NCBI GenBank assembly: GCA_030608865.1
Contig: JAUWDI010000020.1
Location: forward strand, 1-10,157
Origin: Anaerolineales bacterium
Lineage (GTDB): Bacteria; Chloroflexota; Anaerolineae; Anaerolineales; E44-bin32
Reading direction: 5' to 3'
Length of the DNA: 10,157 bases
Below the pieces are notes generated by a model that was given only the letters and a program-made list of their open reading frames with translations, was not told the DNA's origin and made no database searches. Positions within the stretch are counted from its first letter, which is position 1. Each line of letters opens with the position of its first letter. Of this stretch, positions 1 through 6,059 are shown piece after piece. A program made the translations under genes and the position numbers.

Positions 1-2211
1 GCTCTTGCCGCACGCTGGCGAGTGACAAGCGGTGTAATACTGGGGCTCCACCTGCTCACAATGATCATCGCCGGATTATCCTGGCTTGTGATCCTCAACG
101 GACAAATAATTCTCCCCCCGCTCGACCGCTTCGTGAGCTTCACCTCCCTGTTGCTTATGAGTTTTACTTTTATCTTCAACCCACCCACAAAGCAAAGCTC
201 GCGCATACTTGCGGTTGTCCTCAGCGTTTCGGTCCTCGCATTATTTGGGACAGTCTACTTCCTGGTCGGGCAGGAATCTCTACTCCGCTTCAACCGGACT
301 CCCGCCGACGCTGTATGGGGAATCTCAACATTAATCCTCTCAATAATCACGCTGACCTTTCTGCTCGTCCGTCGACCAGCGCAATGGCAAATCGCCTTCG
401 CAGGATACATCCTGCTTACCGTCGGCTACAGCTTGCACATGGCCCTCGGTCCTGCTGATGGCTCTTTCGCACCATTCGTGCGCTGGAGTGAGCTGGCGGC
501 ATACCCTGCATTGATCATCGCCGCCGCGCGCACATTTATCACAACACAAGAAACGGACGCGATAGATGCTCCTCCTGTAACCACACAATCACCGGATCTT
601 GAACTCCAATTCCTGCCTAAAGTCTTCGCCAGCGTCTCTGATGTTTTCCAGGCGAAGGAACTCGGCGATCTTGCAGACGCAGCCGTGCGCGGCACTGCAT
701 ATGCGATGAAAGCTGAAATATGCCTGCTGCTCACGCCCCCGGAAACATTGGAATATCTATCGGTTGCGACGGGTTTCGATCTCATACGCGAACAGCACAT
801 CGAGGGGCAAGCCTTCGATACAACAGACCTTCCCGTCATCGCCAATGCATTACGCAGGCAACGATCGCTGATCCTGCCAGCAGAGAGCAATGCGCCCGAC
901 CTCGCCACACTCCGGCGGGGTCTGAACCTCAAACAAACAGGCCCAATGCTTTTCGCTCCGCTGACAACAGGAGAGCATGTACTTGGGGGATTGCTGCTGC
1001 TCTCTCCTTTCGCCCGGGAGCACTGGTCGCAGGAAAACCGCACCGCCCTCTTGCAGCTCGCGGATGTAATTGCTGAGCGTTTCACGGCGCTTACAGCAGA
1101 TGACGAACTTCTTTCATCAAGCCTGGTAGAGCCCTTCATTTTAAGCACTGACCTGGAGGAGTCCCGCCGGATCATTCAAAACCTCCTGATCAACAATACC
1201 CAACTGACGGATGAACTCATCGCCGCAACCGATCTGGCAGGACAGGAGCTCGGCGATTTTCTCACCAGCCATCAAGACGCGGAGGGAACCATTCAGTTTC
1301 TCGAGAATGAGATTGATAGGATGCGGGATGCTATAGAAGAGCCGCCTACCTCCTCCGACATCAAACAAATAGATTTGCTCTCCCAGCAGCTTCAACTAAC
1401 GCTCCACGAATTGGCTGAAGCGCGGTCTAACCTGGCCCTTATTCAAAACGGGAACGATTCATTTGCGCCCTCAATAGGACGATCACCCAGCATCTCCCAG
1501 ATCGCCGCGCTCTCGCTCGATCTACGGCAACCGATGTCGGCAATATTGGGATATGCCGAACTCCTTCATGATGATGCAGGTGAGACATTGACAACCAGTC
1601 AACGCGAGTCCATCGACCATATTTACAATAACTCCGAGAGACTGTCGGGGCTGCTTAATGATCTAATCAATCTCAGTGCGATTGAAGCCAGAACCATCGC
1701 TCTCGTGCCTGAGCCTATCGATATTGTGCGCTGCATAAAGGATGCGATTCGCCAGGTTTTCCCATCTGCTCGAAAGAAAACCATTGAGATGCGCGTATCG
1801 CTCCCTCAGAATCTCCCGAAAATCCTAACGGATGCAGATGCCACCTTTCAGGTTCTAATCCACCTGCTCAATAATGCCATCGGTGCGACACCTGAAGGCG
1901 GATTAATTAAAATCAGCACAGGCCTAGCCGCTTCGGATCAATCAGGATTTCTCACGCTCCAGGTGATTGACGGAGGGGCAGGAATTCCCGCCGGGGACTT
2001 GGGGCGGATATTCAGCTTCGGCAATTCAACAGAGGAAACTCCAATCCAGGGCCTCGGAGGCGATGGAATTGGTCTCTCCATCGCACGCTCTTTGGTCGAA
2101 GCCATGAGTGGACGCATTTGGGTGGACAGTCAGCCGGGGTCTGGAACCACATTTTCAATCTTGTTGCCGTTCTCAACGCAAAACCCAACCTATACAGATC
2201 GTGTGGAATAG
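1..2211 (+). CDS. Membrane-anchored GAF / HATPase sensor-kinase-like protein lacking the H-box histidine (5' partial)
   Basis: The frame is open to the left edge and a GTG at 22 has no convincing Shine-Dalgarno, so the true start is probably upstream. Residue numbers count from that GTG. About six hydrophobic segments (near 4-26, 37-54, 61-83, 97-116, 122-142, 153-170) form a multi-pass membrane sensor region. A GAF-like domain follows (about 205-358), then a linker with likely coiled coil (about 400-475), a HisKA-like helical pair (about 490-560) and a GHKL ATPase domain (about 600-720). ATP-binding boxes are intact: N-box Asn618, G1 DGGAG (650-654), G2 GDGIGL (680-685). The H-box reads SLDLRQP, so the position of the phospho-acceptor His is Leu499. 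Family knowledge says such a protein cannot autophosphorylate in the usual way; it may bind ATP as a pseudokinase or partner another kinase. No response regulator is in view. It lies 5 nt before the LysM gene, probably in one operon. Confidence 0.85.
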   Translation, partial: ALAARWRVTSGVILGLHLLTMIIAGLSWLVILNGQIILPPLDRFVSFTSLLLMSFTFIFNPPTKQSSRILAVVLSVSVLALFGTVYFLVGQESLLRFNRTPADAVWGISTLILSIITLTFLLVRRPAQWQIAFAGYILLTVGYSLHMALGPADGSFAPFVRWSELAAYPALIIAAARTFITTQETDAIDAPPVTTQSPDLELQFLPKVFASVSDVFQAKELGDLADAAVRGTAYAMKAEICLLLTPPETLEYLSVATGFDLIREQHIEGQAFDTTDLPVIANALRRQRSLILPAESNAPDLATLRRGLNLKQTGPMLFAPLTTGEHVLGGLLLLSPFAREHWSQENRTALLQLADVIAERFTALTADDELLSSSLVEPFILSTDLEESRRIIQNLLINNTQLTDELIAATDLAGQELGDFLTSHQDAEGTIQFLENEIDRMRDAIEEPPTSSDIKQIDLLSQQLQLTLHELAEARSNLALIQNGNDSFAPSIGRSPSISQIAALSLDLRQPMSAILGYAELLHDDAGETLTTSQRESIDHIYNNSERLSGLLNDLINLSAIEARTIALVPEPIDIVRCIKDAIRQVFPSARKKTIEMRVSLPQNLPKILTDADATFQVLIHLLNNAIGATPEGGLIKISTGLAASDQSGFLTLQVIDGGAGIPAGDLGRIFSFGNSTEETPIQGLGGDGIGLSIARSLVEAMSGRIWVDSQPGSGTTFSILLPFSTQNPTYTDRVE

Positions 2212-2216
2212 CCCTG

Positions 2217-2717
2217 ATGCAACTGCTAAAGAATCTGATCGTTGGTCTAACCATTTCGATTCTCGCGATCGCTGTGCTCCTGGGAACCTGGTTGACCGTC
2301 TTTGCTGAAGCCGAAGTATCCTCCTTCTTTGATCGCCAGAAAGCATCTGATCCAATAATGGTCTGCGCACCACCCGACGGTTGGTCTGTGTACCGCGTCC
2401 ACAATGGGGACACACTCACAAATCTCGCTGACCAATTTCGGATTGAGCGCACAACATTGATGTCGATCAATTGCCTCGAGAGTGACATCACACCTGGCGA
2501 TACAATTTATCTCCCCGTGCTTGAAGCGACAGATCCATCGTTTTCATGCGGCCCGCCTCCGACCTGGATCCTTTACCCACTGGAAGAGGGCGACTCGTTA
2601 AGCAGGCTCGCTGAGCGATTCGGGGTTGATGAATCATCGCTATGGCACGCGAATTGCATGGATATCCACACAGTATTGCCGCCCGGAATGAGTATCTATG
2701 TACCACCGGTGGAGTAA
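2217..2717 (+). CDS. Membrane-anchored protein with two LysM domains
   Basis: This 166-residue protein has one N-terminal hydrophobic segment (about 6-30), probably an uncleaved anchor, followed by two LysM domains outside the membrane (about 56-101 and 117-163). LysM modules bind N-acetylglucosamine polymers such as peptidoglycan. Each repeat starts with Cys-x-Pro-Pro and carries the GDTL/GDSL signature, followed by Leu-Ala and Asn-Cys. The cysteines sit at 50, 86, 111 and 147, so the spacing is 36 residues in both repeats and the repeat period is 61; disulfides inside each repeat are likely. ATG 2217 was chosen over a TTG at 2118 because the latter would add a non-homologous stretch overlapping the kinase gene by about 94 nt. 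The Shine-Dalgarno is weak (GGA at 2205-2207), so translation may be coupled to the upstream gene, which stops 5 nt before. No catalytic domain is attached, so the role is probably wall binding or scaffolding. Confidence 0.82.
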   Translation: MQLLKNLIVGLTISILAIAVLLGTWLTVFAEAEVSSFFDRQKASDPIMVCAPPDGWSVYRVHNGDTLTNLADQFRIERTTLMSINCLESDITPGDTIYLPVLEATDPSFSCGPPPTWILYPLEEGDSLSRLAERFGVDESSLWHANCMDIHTVLPPGMSIYVPPVE

Positions 2718-2857
2718 ATTGAAAGGCAAGCCTAAATCGGTCGTCAATGCAGCGTTACAGACAAAGATCATCCAACCTCGCACTAATAAGAGCCGGGCGA
2801 TTTGATGGGGAACCAGAGCGTTGACTCTGACGTTAATATGACGAGCACATTCATCCG
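2718..2857 (+). other. Gap before the LCP gene; small inverted repeat and possible 18-codon ORF
   Basis: This 140-nt gap holds no convincing promoter or terminator. Two weak items can be seen. CAGAG (2814-2818) and CTCTG (2825-2829) form an exact 5-bp inverted repeat around 6 nt. An ORF of 18 codons (ATG 2805 to TGA 2859-2861) ends in an ATGA overlap with the LCP start codon. The LCP gene itself has no recognisable Shine-Dalgarno. Whether it is read through from the LysM gene or has its own promoter cannot be decided from the sequence. Confidence 0.3.
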
Positions 2858-3955
2858 ATGAAATCCATTAATCGCTTTGATCATCTCTTGATGATCGTTA
2901 CGCTTCTGGTTTTAATCCTGCTAGTTGGCGCCTGCAGCAATCTCGTGGGCATGCTAACCGGGGGCTCTGCCGCGCTTGCCAATCCACTTGTAACCATCGA
3001 TCCGAATGCCGCCGCCACTAGTACTCCTTTCAACCCACTCCCACTCACACAAACGCCCCCACCGCTGCCGCCTGCCGCCACAACTTTAGCCGGTCCGACA
3101 CCGATAGCTCCATGGACCGGTTTCGCTGCTCCAATTGAACCCTCGGCTATTGAAATCCACCGACCGATTCCACCACTGCAGATGGGGGAAAATGTCGTAA
3201 ATATCATGGTCCTTGGCTCAGATGAGCGTCCCTATAGCTACGGGCATCGAACCGATACGATGATGCTGGTCTCACTTGATCTCGAATCCGGTACCGCCAC
3301 ATTACTCTCCTTCCCTCGCGATCTATATGTCTTCATTCCCGGTTGGCGGGTGGACCGGATCAATGTCGCTGATGCCTACGGAGGACCTGAGAGAGTCGCC
3401 CAGACGATCCTCTACAATTTCGGCATTGAGGTTGATCATACGGTTATGATTAATTTCTATGGATTCAAGCAAGTGGTTGATTCGCTGGGCGGGATAGATG
3501 TAAAGGTCGAGGAGTATCTATATGATGAATGCGGTCGCAGAGATTGGTCCTATTCCGCCGGGAGGACCTATCACATGGACGGGTTCACTGCGCTCTGCTA
3601 CGTCCGAATGCGCAAAACTACCGGGGATTTTGATCGCTTGCGCCGCCAGCAAGAGACGATGCTGGCAATCTTCAATAAGATGTTAACCCTCGAAGGGCTC
3701 TCAAGAGTATCGGACCTCTACACTCTATTTCGCTCCTATGTTGAAACAGATATTACCGTCGAGGACACCCTCCGCTTGATACCTCTGGCATCAAAGCTGG
3801 CCGCCGATCCAGAGCGAATACACCGCTATTCCATCGATCCCACAATGGCTTCACAGTGGAGAGTGCCCTATAGCGGCGCCTCCGTCCTCCTGCCCGACTG
3901 GGAGGCGATCGAGCCCATGCTTCATAATATTTTCGAAAGTCACCCTCAAGATTAG
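2858..3955 (+). CDS. LCP family (LytR-CpsA-Psr) cell-envelope phosphotransferase, probable lipoprotein
   Basis: LCP proteins transfer polyprenyl-linked glycopolymers to peptidoglycan or other acceptors on the outer face of the membrane. The 365-residue protein starts with a hydrophobic segment (about 10-25) ending in VGAC with Cys26, a plausible lipobox, then a Pro/Thr-rich stalk (about 50-105) and the LCP domain (about 112-280). Visible hallmarks are RTDTMML (131-137; Arg131, Asp133), SFPRDLYV (151-158; Arg154, Asp155), RINVADAYGG (167-176), the SLGGIDV segment (209-215) and GDFDRLRRQQ (257-266). The key Arg/Asp residues of the family are kept, so it is probably active. Cys225 and Cys247 inside the domain could form a disulfide. 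LCP proteins usually have a transmembrane anchor, so the lipoprotein reading is an inference; a plain membrane helix with a chance cysteine is the alternative. The acceptor and the polymer are unknown. The start has no clear Shine-Dalgarno. The preceding LysM gene fits an envelope role. Confidence 0.9.
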   Translation: MKSINRFDHLLMIVTLLVLILLVGACSNLVGMLTGGSAALANPLVTIDPNAAATSTPFNPLPLTQTPPPLPPAATTLAGPTPIAPWTGFAAPIEPSAIEIHRPIPPLQMGENVVNIMVLGSDERPYSYGHRTDTMMLVSLDLESGTATLLSFPRDLYVFIPGWRVDRINVADAYGGPERVAQTILYNFGIEVDHTVMINFYGFKQVVDSLGGIDVKVEEYLYDECGRRDWSYSAGRTYHMDGFTALCYVRMRKTTGDFDRLRRQQETMLAIFNKMLTLEGLSRVSDLYTLFRSYVETDITVEDTLRLIPLASKLAADPERIHRYSIDPTMASQWRVPYSGASVLLPDWEAIEPMLHNIFESHPQD

Positions 3956-3996
3956 AACCACACCTCACGAGCTAACCCTAATCACTGCTTTCAGAT

Positions 3997-4025
3997 TTGA
4001 CTTTTCCCATCGCACAAACTAGGAT
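3997..4025 (+). promoter_or_regulatory. Likely sigma70-type promoter of the recombinase-like gene
   Basis: TTGACT (3997-4002) and TAGGAT (4020-4025) are separated by 17 nt, matching the -35 and -10 consensus at 5 of 6 and 4 of 6 positions. Transcription would start near 4032, giving a leader of about 40 nt. The gene then has a good Shine-Dalgarno, GGGAGG at 4062-4067, 5 nt before ATG 4073. This suggests the gene is transcribed separately from the LCP gene. Confidence 0.5.
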
Positions 4026-4072
4026 TGACGATATGAATGACTACACGAAGCCGACTTTAACGGGAGGCCCTC

Positions 4073-5026
4073 ATGGATGAGCCGCTTGAGGATCTCCCTC
4101 TCTTTTCATACCAGACGACTAGCAGCGTTTCTGAGAGCGAGGCGGCCGCGCCCCTTAAATCCGATTCCAGCCTCAGCGCGGCGATAAACGCATGGGGCGA
4201 GGCGCTCGAAGCCCAGGGTCGTTCGATTCATACGGTTAAGGCATTCACTGGAGATATGCGCCTGGTTGGAAAGTTCGTTGGTCCTGGCCAGCCGATCAAC
4301 CAGATAAGCACCAACGATCTTAAGAATTTCCTCGATTGGATGCTGAACCGGCGGGGCGTCTCATGCAGCCCAAAAACCTACGCCCGCCGCATCACCTCGA
4401 TTAAAGCCTTTTACCGCTGGTTGGTAGAGACGGGCGTTCTCCAAGAAGATGTCGCAGCCCCGATCCCCCAGCAATCGGTCATCAGCCCGCTGCCAGAAGT
4501 GCTCACACAAGAAGAAGTCGATGCTGTGGTTAAAAGCGCCGAATTAATGCGCAAGGGTTCTTCTCCTGATGCACGTCCCTACACGCTTTTAAAATTACTG
4601 CTCGATACAGGAATTAAGAAGGGGGAATGCTTAAACATCCATCTGAATCACATCGACTTGAATACTGTGGATGGGCCGATTCTATTCATCCGCTATGGAA
4701 GTGTGAGTAAGCGCTATAAGGAGCGCAAACTTGATCTGACCTCTGATTGGATTGAAGCATACCAGGAATACCTAAAGCAGTACGAACCCACCAACCAGCT
4801 CTTCCCCTGGTCGCCGCGCAGATTGGAGTACTTACTCGAGGATATTGGAAAAGCCGCTGGTTTGGAGAAACATCTCTCCTTCGAGATGTGTCGTTGGACT
4901 GCAGTCCTCCTTGATTATAACAATGGCTTAGACCACGACAGAATTCGACAAAAGCTAGGCATCTCGAAAATCCAATGGCGCGAAGTAGGTAACAAACTGC
5001 ACCGCTTGGCTGAGAAAAACACCTAA
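4073..5026 (+). CDS. Tyrosine-recombinase-fold protein with degenerate catalytic site
   Basis: The 317-residue protein has the two-domain layout of XerC/XerD-type recombinases. A variable leader (1-32) precedes a SAM-like core-binding domain (about 33-125, with the typical RRITSIKAFYRWLVETG segment near 105-121) and a catalytic-like domain (about 140-312). The catalytic residues are largely lost. The TGLRxSE box is TGIKKGE (179-185), so Arg-I is Lys182. The HxLR box is EMCR (271-274), keeping Arg274 but replacing His with Glu. The LGH box is LGI (295-297). There is no tyrosine after Tyr282, so the nucleophile is absent. A lysine-rich beta-hairpin (SKRYKERK, 212-219) remains. Strand cleavage is therefore unlikely; sequence-specific DNA binding or an architectural role is plausible. 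The frame is intact with a good Shine-Dalgarno, which argues against a decaying pseudogene. No att-like repeats or mobile genes flank it. Confidence 0.8.
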   Translation: MDEPLEDLPLFSYQTTSSVSESEAAAPLKSDSSLSAAINAWGEALEAQGRSIHTVKAFTGDMRLVGKFVGPGQPINQISTNDLKNFLDWMLNRRGVSCSPKTYARRITSIKAFYRWLVETGVLQEDVAAPIPQQSVISPLPEVLTQEEVDAVVKSAELMRKGSSPDARPYTLLKLLLDTGIKKGECLNIHLNHIDLNTVDGPILFIRYGSVSKRYKERKLDLTSDWIEAYQEYLKQYEPTNQLFPWSPRRLEYLLEDIGKAAGLEKHLSFEMCRWTAVLLDYNNGLDHDRIRQKLGISKIQWREVGNKLHRLAEKNT

Positions 5027-5050
5027 ATCCCACTGACCCCGTATAAATAT

Positions 5051-5089
5051 AAAAAAAGGGCTGTCCAAGAAGGAGCATTGGACAGCCCT
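5051..5089 (-). terminator. Rho-independent terminator between convergent genes
   Basis: A perfect 11-bp stem (5057-5067 with 5079-5089, AGGGCTGTCCA and its complement) closes an 11-nt loop. Read on the minus strand it is followed by seven T (5057-5051), so it is a classic terminator for the DUF47 gene, whose stop lies 29 nt away. Read on the plus strand the tail is only moderately T-rich (ATATTTACTT), so it may also end the recombinase-like transcript, less strongly. Confidence 0.9.
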
Positions 5090-5117
5090 AATATTTACTT
5101 CATGATGGACCTAATGA

Positions 5118-5738
5118 TTACATCTTCTTAACGACGATATCCCCTATCACGTTGGCTGCTGCGTCTCCACGATCTGCAGCGTTGGAGAGATGACGATAGA
5201 TCTCGCGCAGCTTCAACATCTCAACTACGTGATCGATATCGCGCGGCATTGCGAAGAGATCGGCGATCGCCTCTCGATAAACTGTTTCCATCCGATTCTC
5301 CAAAGCTTTCGCCCGCACGGCATGGTCGTTGGCGACATTGGGGTGATCTTCCAATCGCTGCACACCCAAGTAGATCTCACGCGCTGCATCCGTTAGAAGG
5401 GAGACCATGCGTTCCATAAAGGCGTTCGGCTGCACACCGAGCAGGTGCATCTCTTCGACTGTTGTATCGGCATAGTCGAGCACATCATCGATCGTTAACG
5501 AGAGTGCGAAGATATCCTCGCGATCAATCGGTGTAACGAATGTTTTGTTGAGTTCGTCAATTAGGATCCGACGCACCTCATCGGCTTCTTTCTCAAGCTG
5601 GGTCACCGCCATTGCAAGCGCTTCGCTGGGTTCCTTAACATACTCGAGCAGCTTTTGCATCCCCATAACGGAATATTCCGCCTGCTTAATGAGCAGTTCT
5701 ATAAAGCGGTTTGTTTTTTTGCGAGAGAAGATACTCAT
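5118..5738 (-). CDS. DUF47 family PhoU-like protein
   Basis: The 206-residue, almost wholly helical protein matches the DUF47 (PhoU-like) family in length and in conserved segments: LEKEADEVRR (48-57), PIDREDIFALSLTIDDVLDYAD (70-91) and REIYRHLSNAADRGDAAANVI (178-198). The acidic residues in these segments are those expected to bind metal ions in PhoU-type bundles. Members are usually encoded beside a low-affinity phosphate (Pit) transporter and are thought to regulate it. Here no transporter lies on either side within the window, so its partner must be elsewhere or its role differs. The start ATG (complement of 5736-5738) is preceded by GAAGGG (complement of 5748-5753), 9 nt away. The gene is alone on the minus strand, with a strong terminator after its stop and promoter candidates upstream. 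The family call is firm; the phosphate role is inferred. Confidence 0.9.
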   Translation of the reverse strand: MSIFSRKKTNRFIELLIKQAEYSVMGMQKLLEYVKEPSEALAMAVTQLEKEADEVRRILIDELNKTFVTPIDREDIFALSLTIDDVLDYADTTVEEMHLLGVQPNAFMERMVSLLTDAAREIYLGVQRLEDHPNVANDHAVRAKALENRMETVYREAIADLFAMPRDIDHVVEMLKLREIYRHLSNAADRGDAAANVIGDIVVKKM

Positions 5739-5821
5739 ACGGTTTCACCCTTCGATTAATCTTATCATCACGAACAAAGGTTGTGTTTTTTTAGGCTATC
5801 CCGGATTTTCCTGGATGCTTG

Positions 5822-5852
5822 ATTATAAATGCGAATTCCAATCTCGTGTCAG
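5822..5852 (-). promoter_or_regulatory. Candidate proximal promoter of the DUF47 gene
   Basis: On the minus strand CTGACA (5852-5847) and a perfect TATAAT (5827-5822) are separated by 19 nt. The -35 matches 5 of 6 positions. The spacing is 2 nt longer than ideal. The leader to the ATG would be about 75-80 nt. Confidence 0.45.
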
Positions 5853-5873
5853 ATCCAGCATTCTGTAGTCCTA

Positions 5874-5904
5874 ATTATAGACTCAATCAGCGAACCTCTG
5901 TCTA
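5874..5904 (-). promoter_or_regulatory. Candidate distal promoter of the DUF47 gene
   Basis: On the minus strand TAGACA (5904-5899) and a second perfect TATAAT (5879-5874) are again 19 nt apart. It sits exactly 52 bp upstream of the proximal candidate and has the same layout. Either one or both may be used. Confidence 0.35.
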
Positions 5905-6004
5905 CAATCCTATAGAGTTCGTCGAAGATCGGGCGCAGAGCAGTTGCTTGCCATACGGGCAAGAGAAACGTCGAAAGATCATAACGACCTGATATACGCA
6001 TGTC

Positions 6005-6018
6005 AAGGAGAAAGGAGG
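6005..6018 (+). promoter_or_regulatory. Strong Shine-Dalgarno run out of register with era
   Basis: AAGGAG (6005-6010) and AAAGGAGG (6011-6018) are the best ribosome-binding sequences in the window. They lie over 40 nt before the era ATG, too far to serve it. The nearest start is TTG 6025, 6 nt downstream, which opens a 34-codon frame ending at 6129 and overlapping the era start in another frame. The era frame has a TAG at 6054-6056, so era cannot begin this far upstream. Confidence 0.4.
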
Positions 6019-6024
6019 CGCGGC

Positions 6025-6053
6025 TTGACAGCAGACATCCTTATCAACACAAT
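6025..6053 (+). promoter_or_regulatory. Candidate promoter placed for leaderless era mRNA
   Basis: A perfect TTGACA (6025-6030) and CACAAT (6048-6053; 4 of 6) are 17 nt apart. Transcription would begin at about 6059-6061, which is the era ATG (6060). This would explain why the ATG has no Shine-Dalgarno. It competes with the reading in which the same TTG is a start codon for an overlapping small ORF. Confidence 0.4.
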
Positions 6054-6059
6054 TAGGCC

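Larger units (their letters stand above)
5739..6059. other. 321-nt divergent intergenic region
   Basis: This region separates the DUF47 gene (-) from era (+). It holds two minus-strand TATAAT promoters, a plus-strand TTGACA promoter next to era, and a strong Shine-Dalgarno run (6005-6018), listed separately. A short hairpin lies at 5947-5963 (CTTGCC and GGCAAG around a 5-nt loop). The words CGTCGAAGATC and CGTCGAAAGATC, at about 5919 and 5970, are near-identical. A weak 18-35 TACAAT box on the plus strand sits at 5903-5908 without a good -35. No tRNA or known riboswitch is recognisable. Confidence 0.6.

Noticed and set aside
426..1175. Long open frame on the minus strand opposite the kinase-like gene (249 codons)
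   Set aside because: Its product is Ser/Arg/Ala-rich with no domain pattern, as expected from the complement of a coding frame, and the plus-strand product has clear domains.
2012..2491. Minus-strand open frame across the kinase/LysM junction
   Set aside because: Low-complexity basic product, no Shine-Dalgarno, and it covers two well-supported plus-strand genes.
4073..5026. Integrase-like gene read as the edge of a prophage or integrative element
   Set aside because: The catalytic residues are missing and there are no tRNA, att-like direct repeats, or phage and conjugation genes nearby.
5774..5792. Plus-strand terminator-like element (ACAA-AGG-TTGT followed by seven T)
   Set aside because: The stem is only 4 bp and AT-rich, and no plus-strand transcript is expected to end here.
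5918..5982. Near-repeat CGTCGAAGATC / CGTCGAAAGATC and hairpin 5947-5963 as a riboswitch or small RNA
   Set aside because: The stems are short, do not match a known riboswitch core, and no terminator follows.
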